Below are positions 1-7,897 of a DNA stretch of 64,000 bases, one piece after another. Numbering within the stretch: the stretch's first letter is position 1; each line of letters starts with the position of its first letter. Location: positions 186,001-250,000 of the forward strand of contig NZ_JACOAF010000008.1 in NCBI RefSeq assembly GCF_014269285.1, given 5' to 3'. Both the position numbers and the translations under genes were made by a program. The notes under the pieces are model-generated. The model made no database searches. It was not told where the DNA came from and saw only the letters and a list, made by a program, of their open reading frames with translations. This DNA comes from Rufibacter sediminis (GTDB lineage Bacteria; Bacteroidota; Bacteroidia; Cytophagales; Hymenobacteraceae).

Positions 1-1481
1 CCGGCGTTGACCGCGCCCTGCATGGTGTGGCCGTGAACGGTTACGTTCTGGATGATCTGGTACACGGTGGTAATGATGGTGGAGCCGCCCATAGCCCCGA
101 TGACCATGAACAGCCTGCCGTCTTTCTCCAGAATGGTGGGCGTCATGGAACTGAGCATGCGTTTGCCCGGCGCAATGGCGTTGGCTTCTTCGCCCACCAG
201 GCCGTAGCTGTTGGGGTAACCGGGCTTGATGCTGAAATCGTCCATCTCGTTGTTGAGCAGGAATCCGGCCCCGCCCACAAACACCTTGCTCCCGAAACTG
301 CTGTTCAAGGTGGTGGTCACCGAGACGGCGTTGCCCTCTGGGTCTACAATGGAGTAGTGGGTGGTGTTGGGGCCTTCGGGCAGGGGCGGCGTGCCCGCTG
401 ATACGGTATTGCTGGAGGTGGCTTTTTGGGGCGAATAGCCCTGCATGCGACTCTTGATGTAGGCCGGGTTTAAGAGCCCTTTTACCGGAACTTCATAGAA
501 ATCAGCATCGCCAAAATGCCGGGCGCGGTCGGCGTACACGCGGCGTTCGGCTTCCACCATGAGGTGCGAGGTGGCCACCGTGTTCCAGCCCCAGGCCTTC
601 AGGGGGTAGTCCTGCGCGATGGTGAGCAGTTGAATCAAAGAGATGCCGCCGCTGGACGGGGGAGGCATGGAGATGATGCGGTAGTCGCCCACCTGTCCGG
701 TGATGGGCGCTCGCCAGACGGCGCGGTAGTCGGCCAGATCAGCGGCGGTGATGATGCCGGTGCCGCGTTTCATTTCGGCGGTGAGCAGTTCTGCGGTGCG
801 GCCTTCGTAGAAACCGGCCCGGCCTTGGTCCCGAATCCGCTCCAGCGTGCGGGCCAGGTCTTGCAGCCGGAGGGTATCGCCTGCGCGCCAACGGTCTTTC
901 AAAATGAAATCGGGCCGAACGGTGTTGTACTGGAGGAAATCCTTGCGTTGCTGGTTCAGCTTTTTGGCCTCTTTGGGGGTAAGCGGAAAGCCTTGGGCCG
1001 CCAGCTGTACCGCCGGTTGCACCAACATGGCCCAGGGGAGCCGACCATATTTCTGGTGCGCCTGCACCATGCCGTCTACCGTGCCGGGCACGCCCGGGGC
1101 CAGATGCCCTTTGTAACTCAGGTTCTCGATGACTTCGCCCTGGCCGTTGAGGTACATGTCACGGTGGGCGGCGGCGGGGGCTTTCTCGCGGTAGTCCAGG
1201 GTATTAAGCGTGCCATCTTTCTGCCGAAGCACCAGAAATCCGCCGCCGCCAATGTTTCCGGCATCGGGGTAGACCACGGCCAGGGCAAACTGTACCGCCA
1301 CGGCCGCATCTACGGCATTGCCGCCTCGGCGCAGAATATCGGACCCTACGGCCGAGGCCAGCGGGTGCGCAGAGACCACCATGGCTTTCTGGGTGACTAA
1401 TCCTCTCTGATGTAGATTGGGACGGCTGCAGCCCACCAAAGTCAGGAGCAGGAAGAGAAACGTGAGTTGTCTGTAAGGCAC
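1..1481 (-). CDS. ggt: gamma-glutamyltransferase, lipoprotein (3' end outside window)
   Basis: Gamma-glutamyltranspeptidase transfers or hydrolyses the gamma-glutamyl group of glutathione and related peptides outside the cytoplasm. Read on the minus strand, the frame starts at a GTG (1481-1479) because an in-frame stop lies just upstream and no ATG is available. The start is followed by a hydrophobic signal ending in the lipobox LTLVGC. Family motifs are visible: the N-terminal SAHPLAS and RGGNAVDAAVA block, the PPPSSGG block, and the autoprocessing site GPNTTHYSIVD near 352-375, whose second Thr is the expected nucleophile. The small-subunit part runs off the left edge, so the stop codon is not seen. 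Identification is firm; the GTG start is inferred. Confidence 0.93.
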   Translation of the reverse strand, partial: MPYRQLTFLFLLLTLVGCSRPNLHQRGLVTQKAMVVSAHPLASAVGSDILRRGGNAVDAAVAVQFALAVVYPDAGNIGGGGFLVLRQKDGTLNTLDYREKAPAAAHRDMYLNGQGEVIENLSYKGHLAPGVPGTVDGMVQAHQKYGRLPWAMLVQPAVQLAAQGFPLTPKEAKKLNQQRKDFLQYNTVRPDFILKDRWRAGDTLRLQDLARTLERIRDQGRAGFYEGRTAELLTAEMKRGTGIITAADLADYRAVWRAPITGQVGDYRIISMPPPSSGGISLIQLLTIAQDYPLKAWGWNTVATSHLMVEAERRVYADRARHFGDADFYEVPVKGLLNPAYIKSRMQGYSPQKATSSNTVSAGTPPLPEGPNTTHYSIVDPEGNAVSVTTTLNSSFGSKVFVGGAGFLLNNEMDDFSIKPGYPNSYGLVGEEANAIAPGKRMLSSMTPTILEKDGRLFMVIGAMGGSTIITTVYQIIQNVTVHGHTMQGAVNA

Positions 1482-1562
1482 GTGGTTGGGCGTTGGTGTT
1501 GGATGATTTTACCGCCAGAGCGCAGGAGAGGTTCGGTTTCTTTGCTAGAAGTACCACCCGTG

Positions 1563-1599
1563 CGTTTTGGGTCTGTTTTTGGGAAAACAGGCCCAAAAT
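1563..1599. repeat. dispersed hairpin element, copy 1
   Basis: Imperfect palindrome with arms near CGTTTTGGGTCTGTTTT and AAAACAGGCCCAAAAT, upstream of ggt. It belongs to the hairpin family found throughout the window (see findings). Confidence 0.7.
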
Positions 1600-1629
1600 G
1601 GACTTTGTCGGTTTTCTAATTAGACCTTA

Positions 1630-1846
1630 CGCGGTCTGGAGGAAACCAAGATGCTGTTGCAGAACATGGGCCAGTACTTCAAAGACACCCAACTGTCACG
1701 TGGACAACCTCTTCTTCCAGAAAGCCGAGGACACCGGCCAACAGGCCCGCGTGGTGCATGACTCCATCTTCCACCATGAGAAACTGAGCGGCGACCTTGA
1801 AGAAGCTGCGGGAGTAGGGGAAGGTGCGTTTATGGGCTGTTTTTAG
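1630..1846 (+). pseudogene. frameshifted remnant of an unrecognised gene
   Basis: Two open stretches in different frames join into one plausible helical protein fragment if a single extra T near 1696 is removed: GLEETKMLLQNMGQYFKDTQ from 1630, then HVDNLFFQKAEDTGQQARVV from 1697 and onward to about 1800. Codon use resembles the neighbouring GC-rich genes rather than the AT-rich island that follows. There is no start codon with clear context, and a stop lies just upstream. I do not recognise the family. A copy of the dispersed hairpin (about 1826-1863) closes it. It may be the eroded end of the gene that stood here before the reverse transcriptase island arrived. Chance open frames cannot be excluded. 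Confidence 0.35.
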
Positions 1847-1863
1847 GAAAAGAGGCTGAAACA

Positions 1864-2204
1864 TGTCTCTTCTAGTTGAACAGAAATGCTAGGTACAGAT
1901 CGTAGGAATGTCTTTATCTCGGTTCGAGGGGACTATATATAAAGTCATGTCCAAAATTATTTAGCTTTTCAACTAGAGGATGTACTTCTCCGAGTCTCCA
2001 GTGTTCTGGTGCCCTATTCCGGTAATGCTAATCATAGAAGGTTACTTTGCCAACTCATCTATGGTAGAGGTTAGAGGAAGTTAGAACTAGATTAGTTTAG
2101 AGGAGTTAAGGTTGAGAATACAGCCGTATTCAAACAATCACGTTAGTCCAGCATAAACTCTAATTCTTTAATTATTATAAAAAAAATATGCGTATTAAAG
2201 TATA
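1864..2204. other. AT-rich spacer at the left edge of the RT island
   Basis: No convincing gene is visible. Composition drops sharply compared with the DNA to the left. A 10-bp inverted repeat (TCTAGTTGAA at 1871-1880, its complement at 1968-1977) is the only structure noted. This is probably the left flank of the acquired segment carrying the reverse transcriptase. Confidence 0.5.
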
Positions 2205-2234
2205 TTGTTTTTAAATATGAAATTTGTATGTTTG
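2205..2234 (+). promoter_or_regulatory. predicted Bacteroidetes housekeeping promoter for the RT leader
   Basis: TTG at 2205-2207 is followed after 19 nt by TATGTTTG at 2227-2234, an exact match to the Bacteroidetes -33/-7 arrangement (TTG, then TAnnTTTG). It predicts a transcript starting near 2239-2242, more than 320 nt before the reverse transcriptase start codon. Sequence-based prediction only. Confidence 0.6.
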
Positions 2235-2239
2235 TTATG

Positions 2240-2563
2240 CTTTAAGCGCAAGGCTTAAAGGACGCATTTAACGTTGATCTCAACCGGAAGTTCCACATTT
2301 ATCGATAAATCTGCAACTTCCTGCTCCAGCTGATTACTGGTCAGGTTGACATTAAACAGAGCGAATGCTAGGATAGTGCGAAACATAAGTTTGTTGGCTA
2401 GGAAGTTTGAAATTGTTCTCATTATCACATTTGTCCATTGACGTTACTCTTGGCAATACCAAGTAGATGATGTGTTTGGTGGAATTCCAACATGTTTGCA
2501 CCCAAGGTCATAGATCACGTCGTCTGATTGACCTTGGGTTTTGACTTTTAAACCTTTTCTGTA
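2240..2563 (+). ncRNA. candidate structured noncoding RNA / leader of the defence RT
   Basis: The leader between the predicted start site and the RT gene can fold into several stem-loops: CTTTAAGC with GCTTAAAG (2240-2260, perfect 8 bp); GGAAGTT with AACTTCC (2286-2321, enclosing ATTTATCGATAAAT); CCTG/CCAG with CTGG/CAGG (2320-2345); CTTGG with CCAAG (2449-2463); TTGG with CCAA (2476-2490); and a perfect 11-bp stem ACCCAAGGTCA with its complement (2500-2539) just before the RT. Several single-gene DRT systems, including DRT2, use an upstream noncoding RNA of a few hundred nt as template. The role here is inferred from position, length and structure; no homology was tested, and ends are approximate. 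Confidence 0.5.
2255..2422 (-). CDS. 55-residue open frame antisense to the RT leader (doubtful)
   Basis: An ATG-initiated frame on the minus strand runs antisense through the middle of the candidate RT noncoding RNA. It starts MRTISNFLANKLMFRTILAF, has a hydrophobic N-terminal half, and ends at a TAA. No ribosome-binding site is evident. It may be accidental, a consequence of RNA structure, or the complement of a repeat frame relevant to a rolling-circle product. It is listed because a stop-free stretch of this length in AT-rich DNA is mildly unusual. Confidence 0.15.
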   Translation of the reverse strand: MRTISNFLANKLMFRTILAFALFNVNLTSNQLEQEVADLSINVELPVEINVKCVL

Positions 2564-4009
2564 ATGGACTTTGATTTAATTTGGGAAAAGTGGCTTGAGA
2601 AAGAGTATAAATGCTACGACCTTAAAAATAATAGATCAGTTAAAAGGCAGTATTTGCATTTTGATAGAAAGCTGTGGCTTCCAAATGAAAAAGTCAAATT
2701 AAAATTTAAAAATTTTTTTTCAAATCCAGATAATATAGCGAAACATAGTTTCTTTCCACTTATAAAAGGGAAACTAATATTTCCTAAGTACGAGTATTAT
2801 AAGTCTAATAAAAAGAATCTTCGTAGATATAAAGAGCCTAAAATTAGAGAAATATGCTATGCTAGTCATTTCGATTCGTCAATATATTCTTGGTATTCAG
2901 TGATTCTTGAAGAGGCATATGAAGAAAAACTGAAAGCTGAGAAGTTGATAAAAAATGTAATTGCTTACAGGAGTATAGATAAAAAATCAAATATACACTT
3001 TGCTCAAGAAGCGTTTGAATATGTTGAGCAGAAAAGAGAATGTACCGCTATAGCCTTTGATGTTAAACAATTCTTTGATAATATATCGCATGTAAAGTTA
3101 AAAGAGAGATGGAGTAATATTTTAGGTTATCCGACTTTGCCAAGAGATCATTATAATATCTTCAAATCGCTTACTAAATACAGTTTTGTAAGTAAGGAGT
3201 TCTTGGATGAAAATTTTAGCAGAGGCGTAAATAGAGATAGGGTATGTACCGTTGATGAATTTAAAAATGTAATCAGAAAAGGTAAAAAGATCTGTAGGAA
3301 TGAAACGGATGGTAAATTAAATGAGAAGGGAATTCCTCAAGGTAGCCCAATTAGTGCTTTGCTATCTAATCTATTTATGATCAATTTTGATATTGAATTA
3401 AAGAAATTTTCTGATGATAATGATGCGTTTTATAGAAGGTATAGTGATGATATTTTAATTATTTGTCCAACTGGAGATTATAGAAATTTTATAAGTAAGG
3501 TTGCAGAAGAAGTTTGTAAGTTAGATTTAGAGCTTCATGAAGGTAAAACAGATATAACTCATTTTTGTGTCTCATTTGACAATAAGTTATTAGCGCATAA
3601 GCCTGTTGGTAAGTCTAATAGGATGCAGTATTTGGGCTTTGAGTTTGATGGTAATAACACTTATGTAAGATCATCAAGTATGTCTAGATATCATTCAAGG
3701 CTACATGCAAATGTGAGGGAAACGTTGAAGAGAGCTTATGGTAAAAGATCAAAGGGGAATGTAATATTTAAAAGAAGAGTATTGAGGAGGTATAGTGATC
3801 ATGGGAAAAGAAATTTTATTACATATGTAAAAAGAAGTGCAAAGATACATGAATCTAAAACTGTAAGTCGTCAGATAAAGAATAATGTTAGTTTTGTGAA
3901 ATCTTTGATCAACAAAAAAGCACAGAAAAAAGAAGACTTGATGAAAAGAAAAGATAAAGTCTTTACTTCATTTTTAGGTATAGATAGTTTTGAAAATACA
4001 TTAGATTAA
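2564..4009 (+). CDS. defence-type (UG/DRT) reverse transcriptase, DRT2-like
   Basis: RNA-templated DNA polymerase of 481 residues. The palm motifs are intact: motif A AIAFDVKQFFDNI (Asp166), motif B GIPQGSPIS (256-264) and motif C YSDD (293-296). About 170 basic, Lys/Arg-rich residues follow the catalytic motif. There is no group II intron maturase or HNH domain, and no retron VTG signature. The blocks YASHFDSSIYSWY (99-111) and SNIHFAQEAFEYV (142-154) recall UG-class antiphage RTs, best matching my memory of DRT2 (UG2), though subclass is not certain. The gene stands alone, is strongly AT-rich, follows a structured leader with its own promoter, and sits between housekeeping-like genes, as expected for a small mobile defence locus. 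Known DRT2 systems copy an upstream noncoding RNA by rolling-circle synthesis and express a toxic repetitive protein after phage infection; whether this one does so is inference. Confidence 0.8.
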   Translation: MDFDLIWEKWLEKEYKCYDLKNNRSVKRQYLHFDRKLWLPNEKVKLKFKNFFSNPDNIAKHSFFPLIKGKLIFPKYEYYKSNKKNLRRYKEPKIREICYASHFDSSIYSWYSVILEEAYEEKLKAEKLIKNVIAYRSIDKKSNIHFAQEAFEYVEQKRECTAIAFDVKQFFDNISHVKLKERWSNILGYPTLPRDHYNIFKSLTKYSFVSKEFLDENFSRGVNRDRVCTVDEFKNVIRKGKKICRNETDGKLNEKGIPQGSPISALLSNLFMINFDIELKKFSDDNDAFYRRYSDDILIICPTGDYRNFISKVAEEVCKLDLELHEGKTDITHFCVSFDNKLLAHKPVGKSNRMQYLGFEFDGNNTYVRSSSMSRYHSRLHANVRETLKRAYGKRSKGNVIFKRRVLRRYSDHGKRNFITYVKRSAKIHESKTVSRQIKNNVSFVKSLINKKAQKKEDLMKRKDKVFTSFLGIDSFENTLD

Positions 4010-4045
4010 TATACTGATAGGTTGATACCCTTTTTCATAAACACT

Positions 4046-7000
4046 TCACCCCAACAACGCCAGCAAGTCTTGCTTGCTCATGGCTTTCAGCAGACCGCCA
4101 TCGGTCTTGACCAAATCCTGCACCAGTTCCTTTTTACTGGCCTGTAGTTTCTGCATTTTTTCTTCCACGGTGTTGGGGCAGATGAGCCGGACGGCGACCA
4201 CGGGTTTGTCCTGGCCGATGCGGTAGGTGCGGTCAATGGCCTGGTTTTCCACGGCGGGGTTCCACCACGGGTCTACCAGGTACACATAGTCGGCAGAGGT
4301 GAGGTTGAGGCCGGTGCCGCCCGCTTTGAGGCTGATCAAGAACACCCGCACGTCTTCCTGCCCCTGGAACGCCGCCACCGCGCCTTGCCGGTCTTTGGTT
4401 TGCCCGGTGAGCGTCACATAGCCAATGCCGCGCGCTTGCAGGGCGGTTTCAATGAGGTGCAGCATAGACACAAACTGCGAGAACACCAGAATCTTGTGGT
4501 GCGGTGCCTTGCTTTCTATCTGCTCCAGCAGCACCTCCAGCTTGGCCGAGGGTTCGCCCACACCCGCATCGTCGGGCAGCAGGGCGGGGGAGTTGCAGAT
4601 CTGGCGCAGGCGCGTGAGGCCCCGCAGCACGTGCATGGGGTGCTTCTGGATTTCGGCCTCGTCCTGCGCCGAGATAAACTCCCTGATTTCGCGCTCGTGG
4701 GCGGCGTAGAGTTCGCGCTGCGCCTCGCCCATCTGGCAGTACAGCACCATCTCGGTTTTGGGCGGAAGCTCCTGGGCCACCTGCTCTTTGGTGCGCCGCA
4801 GCAGGAACGGACTTATCTTGCGCTGCAGTTCTTTGGCCTTCCGGAAGTCTTTGAACTGGTCAATGGGCTTGGCATAAATGTCTCTAAAGTAGCGCTGGTT
4901 GCCCAGCAGCCCCGGGCACGCGAAACTCAGTTGCCCGTACAGGTCATAGGTGTTGTTCTCCAGCGGCGTGCCCGTGAGCACCAGCCGGTTACGGGCCTGT
5001 AAGAGCCGCACCGCGCGGTACCGCTGGCTCTGCGGGTTCTTGATGTTCTGGCTCTCGTCCAGCACCACGTAATTGAAGCGGTAGTTCTTGAGCAGCGCGA
5101 TGTCTGAGAGCAGGGTGCCGTAGGTGGTGAGCACCAGTTCATAGGCCTCCAGCTGGGCCAGGTGTTGCACGCGCTGGTTTCCGTAGAGCGTGAATACCTT
5201 TAAGCTGGGCGCGAACTTGGCTACCTCTTCCTGCCAGTTGAACAGCAAAGACGTAGGCACCACCACCAGGTTGGTATTTTGAGCGACTTTGCCGCGCTGC
5301 CCCAGCAGAAATGCCAGCACCTGCACCGTCTTGCCCAGCCCCATGTCATCCGCTAAACAACCGCCAAAGTTGAACTGATCCAGGAAGTTGAGCCAGTTGA
5401 GGCCTTGGCGCTGGTACGGCCGAAGCGTAGTCTGCAAACCTTCGGGTACCGGCACTTCTTCTATGTGGGTGAAATGGGTGAGTTTCTCGCGGTATAAGGC
5501 CAGTTCTTCGCGCACCTCCTGGCTCAGGACTTCGGTTTCGTAGAGGTCTTCCAGGGCGCTGAAGTTCATCTTGGCCGTGCGCAGGTGATCGCCGGCCACC
5601 TCGCCCACGGCAAAGTATTTCTGCAACCGTTCCAGCCACTCCTGCGGCAGAATGCCCTGGGTGCCATCGTCCAGCGTTACAAACCGCTGCTTGTTGCGCA
5701 GGGCGCGGTGCAGGTCTTTGAGCCCCGCCCGCTGCTTGCCAAACTGCACGTCCAAAGAGGTGTCAAACCAGTTGATGCCGCTGCTCACCAGAATGGAAAT
5801 TTTGGCTTTATGCGGATTGACCTTAGTCACCGTCAGGTCTTTGAAGCCCAGCAGCGTGATGCCCTGTTCGCGCCAGCTCTCAAATGCCTCCAGAAACCAG
5901 TCGTTGAGCAGGAAGCGGCTTTTGTGCAGGTAAAAGCTGTCCAGGTGCAGTTGGTCTTTGAACTGGGGGTGCTCCCGCAGAATAACCGACGTGAATTTAT
6001 GTTCGGCCTCGCGGTCCCGCATCACGGTGAAGCTCTGCCCCAGCAGGTCTTTGGCGTAAATCTGCTTCTGCGTGAACACCGGTACCTCCACGTGCCCGTA
6101 CCGCATCACGGGCGTAAACAAGATGAAGTCCTGTGATTCTGAAATGTACAGCAGGCGTTCTATCTCCAGATCAAAGCCCTGCTCTTCCAGCTGCTGCGGC
6201 GTGGCCGGTTTCAGGAAGGAGTATGAGATCTGGATGCGCGTCTCCAGATTGGCCAGAATGGTCTCCCGGAACTCCTCAAACTTAGAGGCATGGATGAGCA
6301 GGTACTCGCCCCGCTTCTGGAAAAAGTCTAGCACGCGGCGCAGGTCGGGGTTGTCCAGCAGATACAGGCGATGTTTTATCTGGAGGAAGTGCCCGTATTT
6401 CAAGTGCAAGTGCCGCAAGGCGTACGGCTGGTCTTCTATGTGCAGCGTTGGCGTGATGGTGTAAAAATTGTCTTTGGCGTGTACCTCCAGCACCAGCTCC
6501 AGCGGCGCTTTCCGCAATTCCACGGGCACCACCGAACTGGCGGTGATGTTGCTAGATACCTCGGGGTTGTGCTGGTACACGTGCAGCCCCAGCGGATTTT
6601 GCGCCAGCGCCTTGAGTGCTTCCAGATCGGATTCGGTGGGCTCAGAGTTGTAGTTGTTCTGGAAACGGGAGAGCGCCGTGTAGAATTTCATTTCCTCTAC
6701 CCGGTCGGTTTTCCAGATGAAATCCAGCGGATTGAGGGTTTTGAGCGGGTTCTTGATTTTCCCGCTTTGGGTAGTGGCCGCCTCCAGCAGTTCCACGTTC
6801 AGGTGCTTGTAGTACTTATGCTCGCCCAGCACCATGATCAACTGGGTATTCTCTTTCCGGGGCGTTCCGGCCAGCCGAAAGGGCGGCGTGGGAGCGGGCA
6901 CCAGTTTCTCCTGCAGGACTACCTGTGACTCCGGGGTGATGGGCAGCAGTTCCCGCAGCCGGGGCTTGATGACCAGACTTTTGTGCCCGTACTCCAGCGA

Positions 7001-7438
7001 GAAATACTGATCCAGGTCAGCTTCCCCGGCCAGCCCGTACTCGGCGGCCATGGGCTTGATCTTCTCCCGGCGCAGCGCCGCGTCAAAGAAAACTTTCAGT
7101 TCCTGCCGGTTCAGCAGCGTTTGCAGCACCTGCGATTGGTGCGAACACAAAGCTTGTTTGGGAGCGGCGCAGTCGCAGGAAAGCGTGATGCCGTTTTCGT
7201 GCTGTTTTAGAGAAACAAGCGGAAAACGGCCCAAAGGCGAAGTGCCCGAAAAAGTAGCCGCATTGAGTTCGATCTGCACCGGATGCAGGTCGAGCCCCAG
7301 GGTGCCGCCCGCCATGGCCTCGGCGGAGGAGTGCCGCGCAATGAGAGCGTACGTCAGCGAAGAAACGGTGATGCCGGGTACTTCATACTCAGTGGGGTGG
7401 GTGCTCTTTGCCGCTGGTGCCTGTTCTCTGTCCGCCAT
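4046..7438 (-). CDS. SNF2-family helicase with SWIM zinc finger
   Basis: Swi2/Snf2 ATPase of about 1130 residues, probably a DNA translocase. The N-terminal part carries a SWIM finger (CDC...LCSH spacing in the ITLSCDCAAPKQALCSH block). The C-terminal half has the helicase motifs: DDMGLGKTVQ (I), DESQNIKNP (II), LTGTPLENN (III), FSQFVSML (IV), and AGGTGLNLT with WWNPAVENQAIDRTYRIGQ (V-VI). The open frame reaches 7666, but its first part is made of a dispersed hairpin and a long inverted repeat. I therefore place the start at the ATG of MADREQ (7438); MHRPFP (7519) is the alternative. It converges with the RT gene, 36 nt from its stop. Confidence 0.9.
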   Translation of the reverse strand: MADREQAPAAKSTHPTEYEVPGITVSSLTYALIARHSSAEAMAGGTLGLDLHPVQIELNAATFSGTSPLGRFPLVSLKQHENGITLSCDCAAPKQALCSHQSQVLQTLLNRQELKVFFDAALRREKIKPMAAEYGLAGEADLDQYFSLEYGHKSLVIKPRLRELLPITPESQVVLQEKLVPAPTPPFRLAGTPRKENTQLIMVLGEHKYYKHLNVELLEAATTQSGKIKNPLKTLNPLDFIWKTDRVEEMKFYTALSRFQNNYNSEPTESDLEALKALAQNPLGLHVYQHNPEVSSNITASSVVPVELRKAPLELVLEVHAKDNFYTITPTLHIEDQPYALRHLHLKYGHFLQIKHRLYLLDNPDLRRVLDFFQKRGEYLLIHASKFEEFRETILANLETRIQISYSFLKPATPQQLEEQGFDLEIERLLYISESQDFILFTPVMRYGHVEVPVFTQKQIYAKDLLGQSFTVMRDREAEHKFTSVILREHPQFKDQLHLDSFYLHKSRFLLNDWFLEAFESWREQGITLLGFKDLTVTKVNPHKAKISILVSSGINWFDTSLDVQFGKQRAGLKDLHRALRNKQRFVTLDDGTQGILPQEWLERLQKYFAVGEVAGDHLRTAKMNFSALEDLYETEVLSQEVREELALYREKLTHFTHIEEVPVPEGLQTTLRPYQRQGLNWLNFLDQFNFGGCLADDMGLGKTVQVLAFLLGQRGKVAQNTNLVVVPTSLLFNWQEEVAKFAPSLKVFTLYGNQRVQHLAQLEAYELVLTTYGTLLSDIALLKNYRFNYVVLDESQNIKNPQSQRYRAVRLLQARNRLVLTGTPLENNTYDLYGQLSFACPGLLGNQRYFRDIYAKPIDQFKDFRKAKELQRKISPFLLRRTKEQVAQELPPKTEMVLYCQMGEAQRELYAAHEREIREFISAQDEAEIQKHPMHVLRGLTRLRQICNSPALLPDDAGVGEPSAKLEVLLEQIESKAPHHKILVFSQFVSMLHLIETALQARGIGYVTLTGQTKDRQGAVAAFQGQEDVRVFLISLKAGGTGLNLTSADYVYLVDPWWNPAVENQAIDRTYRIGQDKPVVAVRLICPNTVEEKMQKLQASKKELVQDLVKTDGGLLKAMSKQDLLALLG

Positions 7439-7525
7439 GTTGCCTGTGTTTCCAAAGGTTGAAGGTAATGATTTTCTGGCGAAGGGTTCGTTTTCTGCCT
7501 CCAGAGGAAAGGGGCGATGCATGGG

Positions 7526-7563
7526 CGTTTCAGGGCTGATTTCCCAAAAAGAGGCAGAAAACG
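7526..7563. repeat. dispersed hairpin element copy near helicase start
   Basis: Arms near CGTTTCAGGGCTGATTTCCC and AAAAAGAGGCAGAAAACG. It lies just upstream of the chosen helicase start, inside the longer open frame, which argues against that longer frame being translated. Confidence 0.6.
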
Positions 7564-7620
7564 GCGGATTAAGCTTTGGCAAGGTAAGGACATTTATAAC
7601 CACTATCAAAATGGCAGCGC

Positions 7621-7684
7621 AAGGGCAACCACAAGGGATTGCCCCTACATTTGTTGGTAGGGGCAATCCCTTGTGGTTGCCCTT
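7621..7684. repeat. perfect 28-bp inverted repeat (REP-like)
   Basis: Left arm 7621-7648 (contains GGGCAACCACAAGGGATTG) and right arm 7657-7684 are exact complements around an 8-nt loop. A single arm recurs identically at 18469-18496. It is followed at about 7733-7772 by another copy of the dispersed hairpin. Confidence 0.9.
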
Positions 7685-7897
7685 TCAGGAATACCAAACC
7701 TTTCCCAGAACTTCAACAGATTAGGCGCAGGCGTTTTAAGCCTCTTTTTCAGAAATCCCTCCTGAAACGGCTCAAGGCTATTTATTTGAAGAGTTGCCCA
7801 TGCCGGTACGGTAAAGCGTTTCTGCGATGTTTTTAGTACCTTTAAGTTTCAAATTACCCGCCGATGTGCCTGCTGCACCTCAGCACAAACCGAACCT

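Noticed and set aside
27-1400. Long plus-strand open frames over the ggt region
   Set aside because: They are antisense shadows; the minus strand encodes a clear gamma-glutamyltransferase with its motifs.
2564-4009. Group II intron or retron for the reverse transcriptase
   Set aside because: No maturase or endonuclease domain, no intron ends, and no retron VTG motif; the conserved blocks fit UG/DRT enzymes better.
7439-7666. Extended N-terminus of the SNF2 helicase
   Set aside because: The extra codons are made of the dispersed hairpin and one arm of the 28-bp inverted repeat, so translation there is unlikely.
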